Positions 1 through 8,777 of a stretch of 64,000 bases of DNA are shown in pieces (the stretch's first letter is position 1; every line of letters starts with the position of its first letter). Position numbers and translations under genes: made by a program. The stretch is from RCIO01 sp964629765 (GTDB lineage Bacteria > Pseudomonadota > Alphaproteobacteria > Rhizobiales > Rhizobiaceae), in contig CAZVTK010000009.1 in assembly GCA_964629765.1 (NCBI GenBank), forward strand, positions 1-64,000, written 5' to 3'. The notes beneath the pieces are model-generated. The model ran no database searches and was not told where the DNA came from. It saw nothing but the letters and a program-made list of their open reading frames with translations.

Positions 1-308
1 TCGTCCTCGATGTCGAAGGTCAGGATGTTGCCTTCGCCGAGCGTGCCGGACGACGACGAATGCGCGATCAGAAAGCCGCGCTCCTGTATCTGGAGCACTT
101 TTTCGATCGCCGGCGTCAGCACGAGATTGATACGGTCGAGCGCGACCTGCCGCAGCGCGGCAAGGGTCGCGTCGACGTCGGCGCTCTGTCCTTCGAGACG
201 GCCCAGCCGAGCCTCGATCTCGCCGGCGAACTTCACCAGTTCGCGCGTCGAGAGCGTCTTCCAGCTTTTGACCAGATCGACGAGCGTCCGGTAGAAGGTT
301 ACGGCCAT
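1..308 (-). CDS. Tail-fibre-like protein, N-terminal part (runs off the left edge)
   Basis: The ATG at 308 is preceded by GAGGA at a good distance. The 102 visible residues run off base 1 without a stop. They are mostly helical with coiled-coil character (residues about 10-75), followed by a Ser-rich turn (SSSSGTLGEG). The gene is the last of the leftward tail operon in view, after the baseplate genes and fibre, where P2-like phages keep fibre and fibre-assembly genes. A tail fibre or fibre-associated protein is an inference from position; no named domain is visible. It does not join in frame to the open gene at the right edge of the window. Confidence 0.6.
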   Translation of the reverse strand, partial: MAVTFYRTLVDLVKSWKTLSTRELVKFAGEIEARLGRLEGQSADVDATLAALRQVALDRINLVLTPAIEKVLQIQERGFLIAHSSSSGTLGEGNILTFDIED

Positions 309-332
309 TGCCGATCCTCGTTCTTCAATGGA

Positions 333-548
333 TTACGCCTCGGCGGCGACGATCGGCCCGTCGGCCGCAGCCACCACGGCGGCGCTGATCAGCCGGCCCT
401 TGAGCGTGGCCGTCGCGCCGGGGCGCAGGTTGATGCCGGCCGCGACCGCGACGGGCTCCCTGACCTTCACCACATAGGCGCGGTCGGGATCGAAGTCCTC
501 GCCGGAGGTCTTATCCGCCGCCCGATTGCCGGATTTCTGCTTCGTCAT
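333..548 (-). CDS. Small protein of unknown function in tail-fibre region
   Basis: 71 residues. I chose the ATG at 548 because GAGGA lies 7 nt upstream; an ATG at 560 would overlap the fibre stop as TGATG and is the alternative. The N-terminus is charged (TKQKSGNRAADK) and the rest is a short beta-rich stretch ending in many alanines. It sits between the fibre gene and the gene at the left edge, so a fibre or baseplate accessory role is plausible. I do not recognise the family. Confidence 0.6.
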   Translation of the reverse strand: MTKQKSGNRAADKTSGEDFDPDRAYVVKVREPVAVAAGINLRPGATATLKGRLISAAVVAAADGPIVAAEA

Positions 549-559
549 GGTGGTCCTCA

Positions 560-2974
560 TCAGGTGTAGGTCTGCGCCACGCGGTGCGCGATCATGAACG
601 CCTTCGTCGGGTCACTGGTCGCCCCGACAAGTTTGATCTTGTAGGTGGAGACCGCAGGTGACACGTCGAAGGTGTACCGCCGGCGAACACCGGACGCGTC
701 GGCCACCAGATCGACGGTGGCGTCCGGCGTTTCCGTCGTGGAATAGCCGCCGCCGGTCAACAGCGTGCAGGCGAGCGTGTGATCGTCGGAATCGAAGCCG
801 ATGGCGCGGACCTCGATCACGATCTTGTCGACCGACGACACCGGGGTCAGCGCGGTGGAGATGTGCGTGCAGCCGCTGGTCGAGTTCGCCACCTTGACGC
901 TGCTGCGGACAGGGCCGATGCCGAAGGACGGCATCGCGTCCGTCGTGCCGAGGAGAATGGCGCGAAGCGGCATAAGCTCCGGCCCGCTCGCCAGTGGATT
1001 GTAGCCGGAGCCGCGTTCCTGCTTGTACGGCAGGTCTACCCATTGCCCGGATACCTGGCCCTGCATCTGGATGCTGGTGCCCTCATGAAGGGCGACGTCG
1101 TAGTTGAACGTGATCGCTTCGATGCCGCCGGCCAGCGACACGGGCTCAAGCGGGACTTCCACGCGGGTCTGCGTGTAGCCGGCGAAGAACGCCTCGAACG
1201 GCAGGTCGACGCCAACGGCCTGCTGGACCATGGCGCCGTTGATTTTGACGTACATGGCGCCTTGGCCGTACTTGTTGTTGCTGACCGTGGCGAGGCGGTG
1301 CGAGCCGGGCGACGCGATGTAGAAGGAGTAGTTGCGGCCCTTGACCAGCGTGGTCGGCGTGAACGCCACCGGCGTCGGATTTGGGTACACCTGAAGGTCG
1401 GCGGGCGTCAGCGTCTTCGTCGCGATGACGTCCTCGGGGTTCGGCGTGCCGTCTGCATTCAGGCCGGTGATGAGAACCTTGACGTCGCCGGTCGCGGCCT
1501 TCTCTGTGAAGTAGAGATTGAGCGACAGCAGGTCGCCGGCCTGGCTGTTGAGGAAGGTCTGCGCGACCTGGAAACCGGAGACGTTCGACGGCACCGTCTG
1601 GATGTCGGTGTACGGCTCGACGATCGTCGTGATGGTGAAGTAGCGAACAGCGCCGTCCTCGCCGTCCATCCTGACCGTGCTCGGCTTGTACTTCGGGTTA
1701 TCCGGATCGCCGAAGACCGGCCATGTCAGAACTTCGGTAACGTCGGTATCCGGATTTGTGCGCTCCAGACGCTTGATCTTTCCGTCGTCCCAACGCTCCT
1801 GAATGTAGAAGCCGGTGAGGTCGAGAACTTCATACGCCTCGCCGTACCCGCCCTTGGCGCCGACCGTGACCGTGGGTGCCTTGGCGTTGTGGTCTACGAC
1901 AACACGCGTGCGGACCTTCTGGACCGTGTTCGTGGTGCTGGTCGTGTAGGAAGCGAGCGCGATCTCGCCGTCGCGGCCGACGATCGAGATGCGCTTGACC
2001 GGCGTGATCTTCGCCGACACCATGTTGTCGTTGACCTCGATGCGGTTATCGAGGGGGTTGAGCAGCGCCAGTGCGAAATTGTCGCTCCCGCCGCGCGAGA
2101 ACCAAAGACCGTCCTTGACGTATGCGTCGTAGTCGCCATGGGCGGTATCCGACAGGCTCGTATCGATGAACAGGTCTGTCGAAGCGTCCACGAAGTTGAG
2201 CGAGTTCGAGACGTTGTGCTCAAGCACACCGACACGGAGTTCGAGGTCGCGGACACGCGCTTCGAGCGCCAGATGCGAGGCCGAAAGCGCCAGGAAGGCG
2301 CTGTAGTCGACCTTCGTTTCCAGCGCCGCGCTCAAGCCCGCAATGTCGGAACGAAGCGTGTCGAGCTGCGGGCCGATAAGATCGAGCCGCCTTTCCACCA
2401 GCGTCAGGCGCGTGTTGAGCGTCTTCACCGAGACGAGGCGGTTTTCCGCGACCATCTCGATCGACTGGATGCCCGTCGTGGTCAGCGTCACATAGGCGAT
2501 GACCAGCACATTCGCATCGACAGACGGGGCCTGCGGGTCCGCGTTCTCAACGCCCGGAATGCGGTCGAGATAGGCGACGCGGCGGCTTTCGGTCGCCACT
2601 TCCTGACCCTGCGTCTCGTCGGTGTCGACGTCCACGAAGAACGTCCGGGGCTCGACCATCGTGTTGATCTCGTTGCCCCATACGACGATCGCCACCTTCT
2701 TCTTGGTAACGACAGGCAGAAGCTCCAGCAGATCGAGCGTCACGCCGCCTTCGTCGTCGCGGAAATAGCTGATGCCGTTCCGGTAGAAGCGGCCGGCGCC
2801 AACGGTCACTTCCGCGGGCGCGGACTGCACGACGTTGAAGGCCACATAAGCCTTGCCGTCCGTGACGGCATCGCGCACCAGCGTATCGAACGCCTCGCGC
2901 GGAAAGGTACCCAGATTGTTCGCATCTTCCGGCGTGACGATCTGGTTCTGTTCAAAGTTCACTTTGCGGAGCAT
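560..2974 (-). CDS. Tail fibre / receptor-binding protein with DUF4815-like N-terminus
   Basis: 804 residues, counted from the ATG at 2974 (MLRKVNFEQNQ), 7 nt after the stop of the gpI-like gene; an upstream ATG exists but would overlap gpI. The N-terminal 200 residues have the layout of the DUF4815 fibre/baseplate-adaptor family (EDANNLGTFPREAFD, then a beta-rich domain). A coiled-coil stretch follows at about residues 205-270, then a long beta-rich C-terminal half typical of trimeric fibres. It occupies the P2 H (fibre) position directly after gene I. Host-receptor binding is inferred from position and architecture. Confidence 0.75.
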   Translation of the reverse strand: MLRKVNFEQNQIVTPEDANNLGTFPREAFDTLVRDAVTDGKAYVAFNVVQSAPAEVTVGAGRFYRNGISYFRDDEGGVTLDLLELLPVVTKKKVAIVVWGNEINTMVEPRTFFVDVDTDETQGQEVATESRRVAYLDRIPGVENADPQAPSVDANVLVIAYVTLTTTGIQSIEMVAENRLVSVKTLNTRLTLVERRLDLIGPQLDTLRSDIAGLSAALETKVDYSAFLALSASHLALEARVRDLELRVGVLEHNVSNSLNFVDASTDLFIDTSLSDTAHGDYDAYVKDGLWFSRGGSDNFALALLNPLDNRIEVNDNMVSAKITPVKRISIVGRDGEIALASYTTSTTNTVQKVRTRVVVDHNAKAPTVTVGAKGGYGEAYEVLDLTGFYIQERWDDGKIKRLERTNPDTDVTEVLTWPVFGDPDNPKYKPSTVRMDGEDGAVRYFTITTIVEPYTDIQTVPSNVSGFQVAQTFLNSQAGDLLSLNLYFTEKAATGDVKVLITGLNADGTPNPEDVIATKTLTPADLQVYPNPTPVAFTPTTLVKGRNYSFYIASPGSHRLATVSNNKYGQGAMYVKINGAMVQQAVGVDLPFEAFFAGYTQTRVEVPLEPVSLAGGIEAITFNYDVALHEGTSIQMQGQVSGQWVDLPYKQERGSGYNPLASGPELMPLRAILLGTTDAMPSFGIGPVRSSVKVANSTSGCTHISTALTPVSSVDKIVIEVRAIGFDSDDHTLACTLLTGGGYSTTETPDATVDLVADASGVRRRYTFDVSPAVSTYKIKLVGATSDPTKAFMIAHRVAQTYT

Positions 2975-2981
2975 GTCGGCC

Positions 2982-4253
2982 TCATATGAAGTTGGGGACG
3001 CGGTCCCCAAGCTTGGCGGTACCGTCGAGCGGGTAGCCTTCCGCAAGAGTGCGGAGGCGGGTGGTCTGGAATGTCACGCGAACCCGGTCGCGTAGCGCCT
3101 TCGAAGAGACGATGGCGTCTTTCACAAATGCGGTGTGCGACTGGTCGTTGGGCCGAAGGGCCACACGGCCGAGCGCGCCCATACCGCCCGACAGATAGCG
3201 ATAACGTCGCACACGGCGCGGCACCTCGATCATCATGTCGGCGGTGAAGGCAGGAAAGCCGAGCCGCGAGCGCCCGAGAAAAGACCGGCCGCGAACGACA
3301 GGTGCAATCACTTCGGGATCGTGCAGATAGAGGATGTCGGCGAGCAACTGCCCCCCGTCGTTCCGGCCAAGGCCGTTGCGGCCGAGTCCCCACCGGTTGG
3401 CGAAAGCCCGTGGCCCGGCCGTGCCCACATCGGAAATCCGGTAGTAGCGGGTGTCGAGCGGCTCCAGCCCGATCGGGACCGCGGTCAGGGAAAGTTTGCT
3501 CTCGCGGTGCACATATTGCCGGTTGAGCGAATAGCTGTAGAACCTTGGCGCAACGACTTCCGCGCCGAGGAACGACCGCCCGATCCCCCATCGCATGATC
3601 GCGCTGGTATCAGGCGCGCGGCCGGGGACGATGACGCGCTCCTCGATGGTGGCGGTTAGCTCGCCGGTGGTGTTCGCGACCGACGACAACTGGAGCGGTA
3701 TATCCTCACCGCCGACCTTGGTCCTCAAATAGGCACGGCGCCCGTACAACGCCGGCCCGTCGTTGACCCGAAAGGCGTCGCGGCCAAGCCCCCACATTCC
3801 CGTGAAAACGCCGCGACGACGCCGGCGTGTGCCGATCCCGTGCCCGAGCGTGATGCGCAGCCGGGGCATCTGGCTGATCCAGCCATCCCACTGCTCCTTC
3901 GTCAGATCCACGCCGAGGAAGAAGCCCTGCGGCGGGGTGATCGTCTTCAGCAGCTTGCCGCCCGCGTGCCTGATGTAACGGCGGATGCCTTCCTCGGTGC
4001 CCTTCAGGCGATGGTCATGTGGGGCCGCAGCGATGACGGCGCGCTTTTTCCACTCGGGCCAGTTCTCGTTCCAGACGTCGACAGAACGCTCGTAGGCAAG
4101 AAAATTCAGAAGATGAACGGGGCAGGTCCAAGGGTCCTTGAACCGTCGAATGATATCGACGTCCAAATCCCACCGTTCGCCGGACGTCTGCTCCACCGCA
4201 CGCATCGCCAGAGAGGCGTTCTCCGGCAACAGCGTTTGGAAGTCAGCCGTCAT
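2982..4253 (-). CDS. I: Baseplate/tail protein I (P2 gpI-like) with long C-terminal extension
   Basis: 423 residues. The first 110 or so match the P2 gpI / tail_P2_I family (LLPENASLAMRAVE, then a WxxxWPEWKKRAVI helix), which forms part of the baseplate wedge where fibres attach. P2 gpI is about 180 residues, so the remaining 300 are an added region with repeated Trp-Gly-Leu-Gly-Arg-like turns (GMWGLGRDAF, NRWGLGRNGLGRND). The start overlaps the end of gene J by 11 nt. The extension may be the fibre docking platform (inference). Confidence 0.8.
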   Translation of the reverse strand: MTADFQTLLPENASLAMRAVEQTSGERWDLDVDIIRRFKDPWTCPVHLLNFLAYERSVDVWNENWPEWKKRAVIAAAPHDHRLKGTEEGIRRYIRHAGGKLLKTITPPQGFFLGVDLTKEQWDGWISQMPRLRITLGHGIGTRRRRRGVFTGMWGLGRDAFRVNDGPALYGRRAYLRTKVGGEDIPLQLSSVANTTGELTATIEERVIVPGRAPDTSAIMRWGIGRSFLGAEVVAPRFYSYSLNRQYVHRESKLSLTAVPIGLEPLDTRYYRISDVGTAGPRAFANRWGLGRNGLGRNDGGQLLADILYLHDPEVIAPVVRGRSFLGRSRLGFPAFTADMMIEVPRRVRRYRYLSGGMGALGRVALRPNDQSHTAFVKDAIVSSKALRDRVRVTFQTTRLRTLAEGYPLDGTAKLGDRVPNFI

Positions 4254-5130
4254 AGGTCTTCACCGCCACGTCTATGCCAGTGCAATAGGCCGCCTCGCCA
4301 TTGCCGCGCGCTATGTCCGCAGTAGGCGATTGCAGCACGAACTTGTCGACAGCGCCGACCATGGCGGCGTGATGAATTGCCGACAGCGGCACGTCACGCG
4401 CAGGCGTCCAGCGCGCGGCGGCCATGGCGGTCAGACTTTCCACGGCAGCGGTCTTCGCCGCCTGCGGGTCAGGCCCCGGCAGCACGTAAGCCGTCCCCCG
4501 TATCTGATAAGGGATGTTTACCACTGACCGCACGGAGAGCTGGTCGGTAAGCGGCTTGATATTGGGCTTGCGCAGATAGGCCGAAACCGCCAGGACGAGG
4601 TCGCGCGGCGCAGTGCGGTCGCCATCGCGCGCCTGCACAGCCACCTTTACCTCGCCAGGCTTCGGCGACCACACGTCCACGTTGAGAACGCGAGGGTCCG
4701 CCTGCCCGGCGTGAAACACATACGCGCCGATCGGTCCCGCCGCGGACCACGCTTCCGGCGCAAGCAGCACATACTTGCGAAACTCGGCGTCATTCTCGTA
4801 TTTGCCCGACGTAATTTCCCGCCGCTTGACGCCGTAGAAAGCACCAAGATGGTCAAGGTCACTGCCTGTCGCGAACGCCACCATGACCGCACGCACCGCG
4901 TCATTCACGCGTGCCAGCGTCAGGACTTCCTGATAAGCGTCCGCCCGCTCAAGAATCGTCGCCGGGTCGGTGAGCAGCGTCTCGACGTCGTAAGGCACCT
5001 GGCCGGCGTCAAAAAGCGCCTTCAACCGCGCGATACGCGCGCTGACGATCGCCTCGAAGTCTACGCCACGAATGGCCAGGGGCGCCGGGAACCTCGAAAG
5101 GTCCAGCGTGACAGCCGACAGTCTGCTCAT
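4243..5130 (-). CDS. J: Baseplate assembly protein J
   Basis: 295 residues. The ATG at 5130 overlaps the stop of the gp25-like gene as ATGA; a longer reading from 5235 would run into that gene and is less likely. The sequence fits the baseplate J-like family (P2 gpJ, Mu gp47): an N-terminal helical region with LARVNDAVRAVMVAFATG, then a beta-rich region with VDVWSPKPGEVKV and a C-terminal part with VNIPYQIRGTAYV. It forms the baseplate wedge with W and I. Confidence 0.88.
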   Translation of the reverse strand: MSRLSAVTLDLSRFPAPLAIRGVDFEAIVSARIARLKALFDAGQVPYDVETLLTDPATILERADAYQEVLTLARVNDAVRAVMVAFATGSDLDHLGAFYGVKRREITSGKYENDAEFRKYVLLAPEAWSAAGPIGAYVFHAGQADPRVLNVDVWSPKPGEVKVAVQARDGDRTAPRDLVLAVSAYLRKPNIKPLTDQLSVRSVVNIPYQIRGTAYVLPGPDPQAAKTAAVESLTAMAAARWTPARDVPLSAIHHAAMVGAVDKFVLQSPTADIARGNGEAAYCTGIDVAVKTYDG

Positions 5131-5507
5131 GTACCGCTTTCCAGCCTGACCACACCGTCGGTAACGGAAATGTACGCAGCCGCCTGTTGCCAATCGAGGT
5201 GCGCGTAGGGCCGGTAAAGCCCTTCCATCGTGCAATCGAAAACGCCGAGGCGATCGACCGAATTCGGAACGAACCTCGTGATCTTGCGCCGAGGCTCAAA
5301 TAGCTCGATCAACATCCAGAGGATCGTGAACCAGAGCAGGATCGTCCGCTCCGTGGCGTTCTCCCCCAGCAATTTCAGGCCGGGGTTCCCGAACCACTCG
5401 CGCTCGATCATCTCTCCCTGGCGGGTTGTCAGAATGACCTCGACACTCTGGTCGATATGTGGAATGCCGTCGAGCGGCTGGAGTGTCACCCAATCGAGAC
5501 CGGCCAC
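5127..5507 (-). CDS. W: Baseplate wedge protein W (gp25-like)
   Basis: 126 residues from a GTG start at 5507 with GAGGAG five nt upstream. It matches the GPW/gp25 family (P2 gpW, T4 gp25): the central WFGNPGLKLLGENATERTI stretch aligns with the family core, followed by the EPR motif (ELFEPRRKIT) that is the family hallmark. In related phages this protein nucleates the sheath at the baseplate. The gene lies in the V-x-W-J-I order. Confidence 0.85.
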   Translation of the reverse strand: MAGLDWVTLQPLDGIPHIDQSVEVILTTRQGEMIEREWFGNPGLKLLGENATERTILLWFTILWMLIELFEPRRKITRFVPNSVDRLGVFDCTMEGLYRPYAHLDWQQAAAYISVTDGVVRLESGT

Positions 5508-5510
5508 GGG

Positions 5511-5933
5511 TTACTCCTCGTCGTCCGGCACTTCCTGCGGGAAACGTGCATAGTATTCTGCCCGATATTCAGGAGGCAGATCCTCCCAATCCACCGAATA
5601 ACTGATGCCGCCTGAATCAGGATGCTCCGGCGGATACGGGCGGTAACCGTGGCCGTACCACGGGTAATAGTGATAAACCGCAAAAGGCGTGAAGGTGTCG
5701 CCGACGCCCCCCGCGTCGATGCGCGTCACCTGATCGGCATGTATCTCGACGCGGTCGCCGCCGTCGACGCGGACCCTTCCGCTTTCGACCACGATGCGTG
5801 CGTCGTCCACCTGCACCACGATGTCATGCCCGTTATGCGTGACAAGCAGTGTGTCGTCGTCTACCTTGATCTCGGCGCCGTTCGTAAAAAGCACCCGCTC
5901 GACGGTTATCGTCTCAAAGTAGGCGTCAGCCAT
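5511..5933 (-). CDS. Spike-associated protein of unknown function between V and W
   Basis: 140 residues; its start overlaps the gpV stop by 8 nt. The first 85 residues consist of short alternating beta strands (ERVLFTNGAEIKVDD, DIVVQVDDARIVVESGRVRV) that look like a beta-helix or DUF2345-type needle extension. The C-terminal third is Tyr/Pro/Glu-rich (YYPWYGHGYRPYPPEHP). In P2 nothing lies between V and W, so this is an added spike or hub component by inference. No family recognised. Confidence 0.65.
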   Translation of the reverse strand: MADAYFETITVERVLFTNGAEIKVDDDTLLVTHNGHDIVVQVDDARIVVESGRVRVDGGDRVEIHADQVTRIDAGGVGDTFTPFAVYHYYPWYGHGYRPYPPEHPDSGGISYSVDWEDLPPEYRAEYYARFPQEVPDDEE

Positions 5934-6480
5934 TGCTCACCTCCGGCACCCACGCGAAGGTGCGGGGGAACGTGCCGACCTTGGAGTAGACACCCCCTTC
6001 GTCGTGCACCCCCCTCGTAGTATGCAGGCGCCCGTTGACGCGCACACCGCCGCCGGTGAGATAGATGTTCGTTCCCCCCATCTCCAGCCGCAGGCTGCGT
6101 TTCGTCAGCGTGGCCTTAAAATCCCCGAAAGTGGCGACATGCTTTTCCCCGTCATCGTCGGGGGAGGGGTTTTCGTCATTCCAACGGAACGGCTCGCCAG
6201 TGCCCTGTTCGATGTCGCCCGTCTCCGTGCGGATGACCATCGGCTGGCCGACCGAAGGCGGGTTGTGGAACTTCAAGGCGCCGGCCGTCTGCTTGTAAGG
6301 CAGCCATGGCGAGAGCACCGGGTTGCCGTCCTCGTCCTTGCCGATTTCCATTCTGAATATCTGCTTGGCGGCGTCGACGTGTGTGCACTTGCCCTTGAAC
6401 TCGACGCCCGCTATACGACGGTCATGCTCCTGCAGCCGCTCGAAAACGGCGCGGACGAGCCGCATGATCTCGTGGTCCAT
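5926..6480 (-). CDS. V: Baseplate assembly protein V (central spike)
   Basis: 184 residues. The ATG at 6480 forms TGATG with the stop of the upstream gene; the longer open frame reads through that gene in another frame. It matches P2 gpV/gp45-type spikes: an N-terminal helix (MRLVRAVFERLQEHDRR), an OB-fold with the typical lines LSPWLPYKQTAGALKFHNPP and VGQPMVIRTETGD, then a short beta-helical tip. It forms the membrane-piercing needle below the tail tube. Confidence 0.85.
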   Translation of the reverse strand: MDHEIMRLVRAVFERLQEHDRRIAGVEFKGKCTHVDAAKQIFRMEIGKDEDGNPVLSPWLPYKQTAGALKFHNPPSVGQPMVIRTETGDIEQGTGEPFRWNDENPSPDDDGEKHVATFGDFKATLTKRSLRLEMGGTNIYLTGGGVRVNGRLHTTRGVHDEGGVYSKVGTFPRTFAWVPEVSNG

Positions 6481-7274
6481 CACAGCAGTCCCGGCGCAAC
6501 GATGTCGATTTCGTCCGGCTGCGCGTCCACTTCTTCGAGCGGAGGCAGCGCGTCGGTCTCTTCGTCGACCACGAATTCGCCGTCGAGCATGACTGGCGAG
6601 CTGCCAGTTGCAATGAAGGCCGCGTCCGTGAGGTTCCGCGCCATCTGGTATTGCTGCCATGGCTGCAGGCCGGTCGGACTCTCGATGAGCGCTTTCAGCA
6701 TGTCCGCGACGGCTGTTTCGCCCTCGGCGCGGAGCGCTGCGTCAAGTTGCAGCCATTGGCCAAACAGCGGGACACCAATCTCCGGCTCCTGAACCGTCCG
6801 TCTGAAATGATAGCTGATCTCGATCGCCGGAATGCGTATCCCGTCCTCGATCTCAATCAGCAGGTAGCGCGTCTTGCGCGCCTCGATGTGCTTGGCGAAA
6901 CCGCGAAACAGCTTCACCCACGTTTCGTTGCCGTAATGCAACGCCACGTCGACCTGCCGGCCGAGAATGTTAAGCCCGAGGGCGGTGCCTTCGTTCTCGA
7001 ATACAACGCCGTCTTCGCCGACCCGCCAGCTCGGCGGTGTGTAGGCAATAACCTTCAACACGGTTTCGACCGGGCCGGACTGCGTCTCAAGGCCGACGGG
7101 CGAGCCTTCGCTCGATTCCACGTAGACCGCGATCACAGGCTGGCCGGAGCCGCCCGAACGTTTCATGACCTCGACAATCGGCTCGACCGGCTGCTCGACA
7201 ACGGCGGCTGCCGCGGTCTGCCCGTTCAGCGCCCGCGCCACGATCATCAGCAGCGCCTGGCCTACCATGCTCAT
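6480..7274 (-). CDS. Tail completion/terminator-position protein, unknown family
   Basis: 264 residues; the start at 7274 overlaps the preceding stop as ATGA. The N-terminal helix is followed by an alpha/beta domain containing VIAVYVESSEGSPVG, VLKVIAYTPPSW and a C-terminal acidic tail (EEVDAQPDEIDI). Its position, after the head-completion gene and before gpV, is where myophages encode tail terminator or completion proteins, and its size and alpha/beta make-up would allow that. Assignment by position only. Confidence 0.6.
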   Translation of the reverse strand: MSMVGQALLMIVARALNGQTAAAAVVEQPVEPIVEVMKRSGGSGQPVIAVYVESSEGSPVGLETQSGPVETVLKVIAYTPPSWRVGEDGVVFENEGTALGLNILGRQVDVALHYGNETWVKLFRGFAKHIEARKTRYLLIEIEDGIRIPAIEISYHFRRTVQEPEIGVPLFGQWLQLDAALRAEGETAVADMLKALIESPTGLQPWQQYQMARNLTDAAFIATGSSPVMLDGEFVVDEETDALPPLEEVDAQPDEIDIVAPGLL

Positions 7275-7678
7275 GGCGCTACGGCCTCCGGCGCGCGCTG
7301 GCACACGCAGACGACCCGGCCGAGGCCATCGGGGTCGGCGCGCGAGATAAGCAGCGGTTCATCTTCCCTGTCGATCAGGACGATGATGTCGCCCTGTTTC
7401 GGCGCCCACTGCAGGGCGCGCTCGTCGTAGGAGACGTGAATCTTTTCCGCCGCTATGGCGGGTCGAGCGCCGTCATACTTGCCGACGTCCTTCGAAATGA
7501 ACGTGACCGGGTCGAAATCGACGATCCCGGTCACTGTTTGTGCGCTGCGTGTTTCATCAGCGGAGCCGGCAAGGTACTTGCTCGTCTTGGCCTTGGGGTC
7601 GATGCGCGTCGGTTCGCCATACAGCGCATCGATTTCCTCGGAGACGAGGCTTTCCAGCCCCGCGAACACGCTAGGCAT
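7271..7678 (-). CDS. Head-tail joining protein (lambda gpFII-like position)
   Basis: 135 residues, starting 2 nt after the capsid stop. The C-terminal half (APKQGDIIVLIDREDEPLLISRADPDG) is a compact beta domain resembling gpFII-type head-completion proteins that bind below the connector. Its position directly after the major capsid gene matches lambda E-FI-FII. Moderately confident on role, less on family. Confidence 0.6.
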   Translation of the reverse strand: MPSVFAGLESLVSEEIDALYGEPTRIDPKAKTSKYLAGSADETRSAQTVTGIVDFDPVTFISKDVGKYDGARPAIAAEKIHVSYDERALQWAPKQGDIIVLIDREDEPLLISRADPDGLGRVVCVCQRAPEAVAP

Positions 7679-7680
7679 GG

Positions 7681-8712
7681 TTACGTGCGCTTTGCCCTAA
7701 TCAATACCCTTGGCCTCGTGCAGTAATGGAGCACGTTGGACTGGAACTCGAGGTTCACGCCCTTGTCGTTGTCCATCTTCCACTGCTTGGCATAGAGACG
7801 CTGGCCGGGAGTGTTCACCGTCTCCATGTAATCGGCCGGGCCGTATACGGAGCGGAACAGGCCGGGGACACCCAGCGGGTACCCGTGTGCCTTGTCCGTA
7901 TCGACCGCCGCAGCACCGTTGAAGTTGCCGCGGTAGTTGATGAAGCGGATGCCGAAGACACTCACTTCACCGAACGTGGAGTTCTGGCCGGCGCCGGACA
8001 CATAGGCGTCGAGAAGCTGCAGAGCGCCGGCATGGCCCTCATAAGCGTCGCGAACCTCAGCATTGGCCACAAGGTCGTCGAAGAAGTTGTCGCCGCAAAT
8101 GAACTCGATGCCCGAGAAAGGCAGGCCGTCGAGCGACGCAGCCATATCGCGATGGATCTTGGCGCAGAACTTGCGGAGCAGGCCGTTGACATTAGTATCG
8201 AAGGAGAAATCGATCTCCGACGGCAGGCTCTCACCGAACAGCGTCGCGAAGTTCGCAAGCTCGGTGACGCCGTCGGCGTCGAACAGCTTGCCTGTCGTCA
8301 ACACCTTGAGGCGATGGAACTCCTCGGTCAGGGCGAAGAACTGATTGGCCTCTGCCGCGCGGTCCATGATAAGCGAGGACAGCGTCATTACCGCCTGCTC
8401 CTGGCCAAACGCGCGCACGCCCTGTACTTCGTCCGCGTAGATCGCGTCGTTGACCTGGAAGTGCGGGATGGTCAGATTGAGCATGGAACGGCGATTGCGG
8501 CCGAAGGTCGTGCCCGGCGCGCCACGCGGCGATGCAGGAACCAGCTTGAGGTTCTGGTTCTTGTCCTTCTCGATGGCCACCGAGAGGGTGCTCACCGAAG
8601 ACGTCTGAAACAGCCCGCGCTTGCTGATGAAGCTGGGGATGTGTTTGACTTCACGCATTGCTCCGGTCAGTGAAGTGACCGAAAATGCGTCGTTATTGAA
8701 AATGTCGAGCAT
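7681..8712 (-). CDS. E: Major capsid protein (lambda gpE family)
   Basis: 343 residues, the usual size of lambda gpE. It has the family's N-terminus (MLDIFNNDAFSVTSLTGAM), the central IPHFQVNDAIYADEVQGVRAFG segment and a C-terminal region with FRSVYGPADYMETVNTPGQ. It builds the HK97-fold shell together with the decoration protein encoded just upstream. A terminator-like hairpin lies in its leader (8722-8751), suggesting that its transcript is separated or stabilised. Confidence 0.92.
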   Translation of the reverse strand: MLDIFNNDAFSVTSLTGAMREVKHIPSFISKRGLFQTSSVSTLSVAIEKDKNQNLKLVPASPRGAPGTTFGRNRRSMLNLTIPHFQVNDAIYADEVQGVRAFGQEQAVMTLSSLIMDRAAEANQFFALTEEFHRLKVLTTGKLFDADGVTELANFATLFGESLPSEIDFSFDTNVNGLLRKFCAKIHRDMAASLDGLPFSGIEFICGDNFFDDLVANAEVRDAYEGHAGALQLLDAYVSGAGQNSTFGEVSVFGIRFINYRGNFNGAAAVDTDKAHGYPLGVPGLFRSVYGPADYMETVNTPGQRLYAKQWKMDNDKGVNLEFQSNVLHYCTRPRVLIRAKRT

Positions 8713-8721
8713 TTCGTTTTC

Positions 8722-8751
8722 CCAAAGAAAAAGCCCGCTCGAAGGCGGGCT
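8722..8751 (-). terminator. Intrinsic terminator-like hairpin upstream of the capsid gene
   Basis: On the minus strand a 7-bp stem AGCCCGC/GCGGGCT with a 6-base loop is followed by TTTTTCTTTGG. It lies between the decoration gene stop (8778) and the capsid start (8712). It could end transcripts of the upstream head genes or cap the 5' end of a capsid message. Confidence 0.75.
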
Positions 8752-8777
8752 GTTGACCGGAGCGGCGACGCCGCGGG

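Noticed and set aside
779..2989. 736-codon rightward frame opposite the tail fibre
   Set aside because: Mirror frame of the fibre gene; no start signal, no motif.
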